Positions 18,071 to 18,886 of a stretch of DNA of 18,886 nt are shown one piece after another (the stretch's first letter is position 1; the number at the start of each line of letters is the position of its first letter). Origin of the DNA: Larix sibirica (taxonomy: Eukaryota; Streptophyta; Pinopsida; Pinales; Pinaceae). The stretch spans positions 2,005-20,890 of the forward strand of contig NWUY0300059103.1 in NCBI GenBank assembly GCA_004151065.3, given 5' to 3'. The notes beneath the pieces were generated by a model. That model worked only from the letters and a program-made list of their open reading frames with translations. It made no database searches and was not told the origin of the DNA. The position numbers and the translations under genes are program-made.

Positions 18071-18886
18071 ACATCACTTAGTAAAAAAGTCCCTAAAATA
18101 TTACAACAAGAAAACAACTCTCTCAATAAAAAGCACTTGGATGCAAGCACCATTCACTAAAGATCTAGATATGGGATCTTCCGAAGATCAGCCTAGGATG
18201 ATTGGCCCAAGTCCAGCCAACGAAGATTGAGTAACAATTACACTAACCTTTCAATCACCAAAGGTGCAAGTATTAGCCTTCCGTCAACACCCTCCTAAGG
18301 AGATGAAGGTTCAATGTCTGTCACATGTCCCACAAGATATCCCCTTGTGGAAACCTAGGAACAACAACTATGGTCACCACTTCACACAAAGACCTAAAAC
18401 TGTAAATGAGTAGTGGTGTCACCCCAAGGACTTGCCACACTTGATCAGCTCCCAGACATGCATAACCCCCTTTAGTCAAGCAATAGGGGTATATTGTATA
18501 CTTGGAAGAAGTTTACCTACAGCTTGACGCCGGTGTTAGTGGCGCTTTCCCGACAAGTATCTTACGCTACTAATGGATTTAACACTATTTAGTAGTTTCC
18601 TAGTTTCCCAATGTTATGTGATTCTAGAGAAGCTAAATTTCAACTCCCTATCTCCAAAATCCTAGCCTAGACTATTAGGTGTGTTTTAAAAAGAAAATCT
18701 AGTAGCCTATTTTGATTGATTTTCCTTGTTAAAAATGCAATTTTCAGAACTTTAAAAAGGAAGGAAATGAATGAACCTAAAAGAAGTATAAGCGATTAAA
18801 TGCACAATTTCACCCCCTTTTAACTGAAAGATGGAGCACCCCCCCTACCCTCTACTATGCACTTTTTCAATTTTCCAAAGTTTTTA
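18071..18886. other. Probable leader of the gypsy element, no gene
   Basis: No coding motif or long open frame on either strand. By position it should hold the untranslated leader of the minus-strand element, and its LTR further right, but no primer-binding site was found on the minus strand. A short CpG-rich patch (18524-18570, with GACGCCGGTGTTAGTGGCGC) stands out, and a C-run lies at about 18839-18845. Confidence 0.4.

Noticed and set aside
1-18886. CRISPR array, bacterial operon, plastid or mitochondrial genes
   Set aside because: No regularly spaced short repeats, no bacterial gene organisation and no organelle gene were seen on either strand.

Overview
The window reads as nuclear DNA of a seed plant. 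Two short stretches match conserved plant proteins and end in plant splice signals. Most of the rest is decayed plant retrotransposon sequence in AT-rich spacer. The repeat content and the apparently very long introns fit a large genome such as a conifer, but that is an inference. I saw nothing prokaryotic, no CRISPR array and no plastid or mitochondrial gene. Layout, left to right. 1-1160: minus-strand LINE remnant with reverse-transcriptase motifs, running off the left edge. 1590-2095: AT-rich segment with a tRNA-like sequence on the minus strand (2015-2090), probably a SINE head or tRNA pseudogene. 2965-3091: one clean exon of a receptor-like kinase on the plus strand, closest to the calcium/calmodulin-regulated kinase CRLK1. 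3239-3264: AT microsatellite. 4434-4690: four imperfect ~71-bp tandem repeats. 5452-5770: possible LTR with a polypurine tract and TATA box. 5966-6060: possible tail of a second LINE. 7269-7358: first coding exon of VPS45 on the minus strand, with its start codon and a GTATGT donor; to its right lies a CpG-richer promoter/5' UTR region (7359-7764). 7765-7882: 59-bp tandem duplication with an N at the junction. 8303-10400: no recognisable gene. 10470-10720: minus-strand Ty3/gypsy integrase C-terminal remnant. 12000-12408: frameshifted Lys/Glu-rich coding-like relic of unknown family. 13211-13420: degenerate tandem repeats. 13846-13863: decayed tRNA-Asp primer-binding site of a plus-strand LTR element. 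14759-18070: large minus-strand Ty3/gypsy gag-protease pseudogene, interrupted by stops and frameshifts and lacking reverse transcriptase. 18071-18886: probable leader of that element, without genes. How the parts fit. The only likely host genes are the kinase exon and the VPS45 exon, and they point at each other. The remaining kinase exons should lie right of 3091 and those of VPS45 left of 7269, yet none is recognisable in the 4.2 kb between. At least one is therefore a stranded fragment, or the genes overlap through very long introns. The retroelements are all dead relics of separate insertions, and many differences from consensus are C-to-T or G-to-A transitions, as expected of old methylated repeats. 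I found no convincing new biological system.
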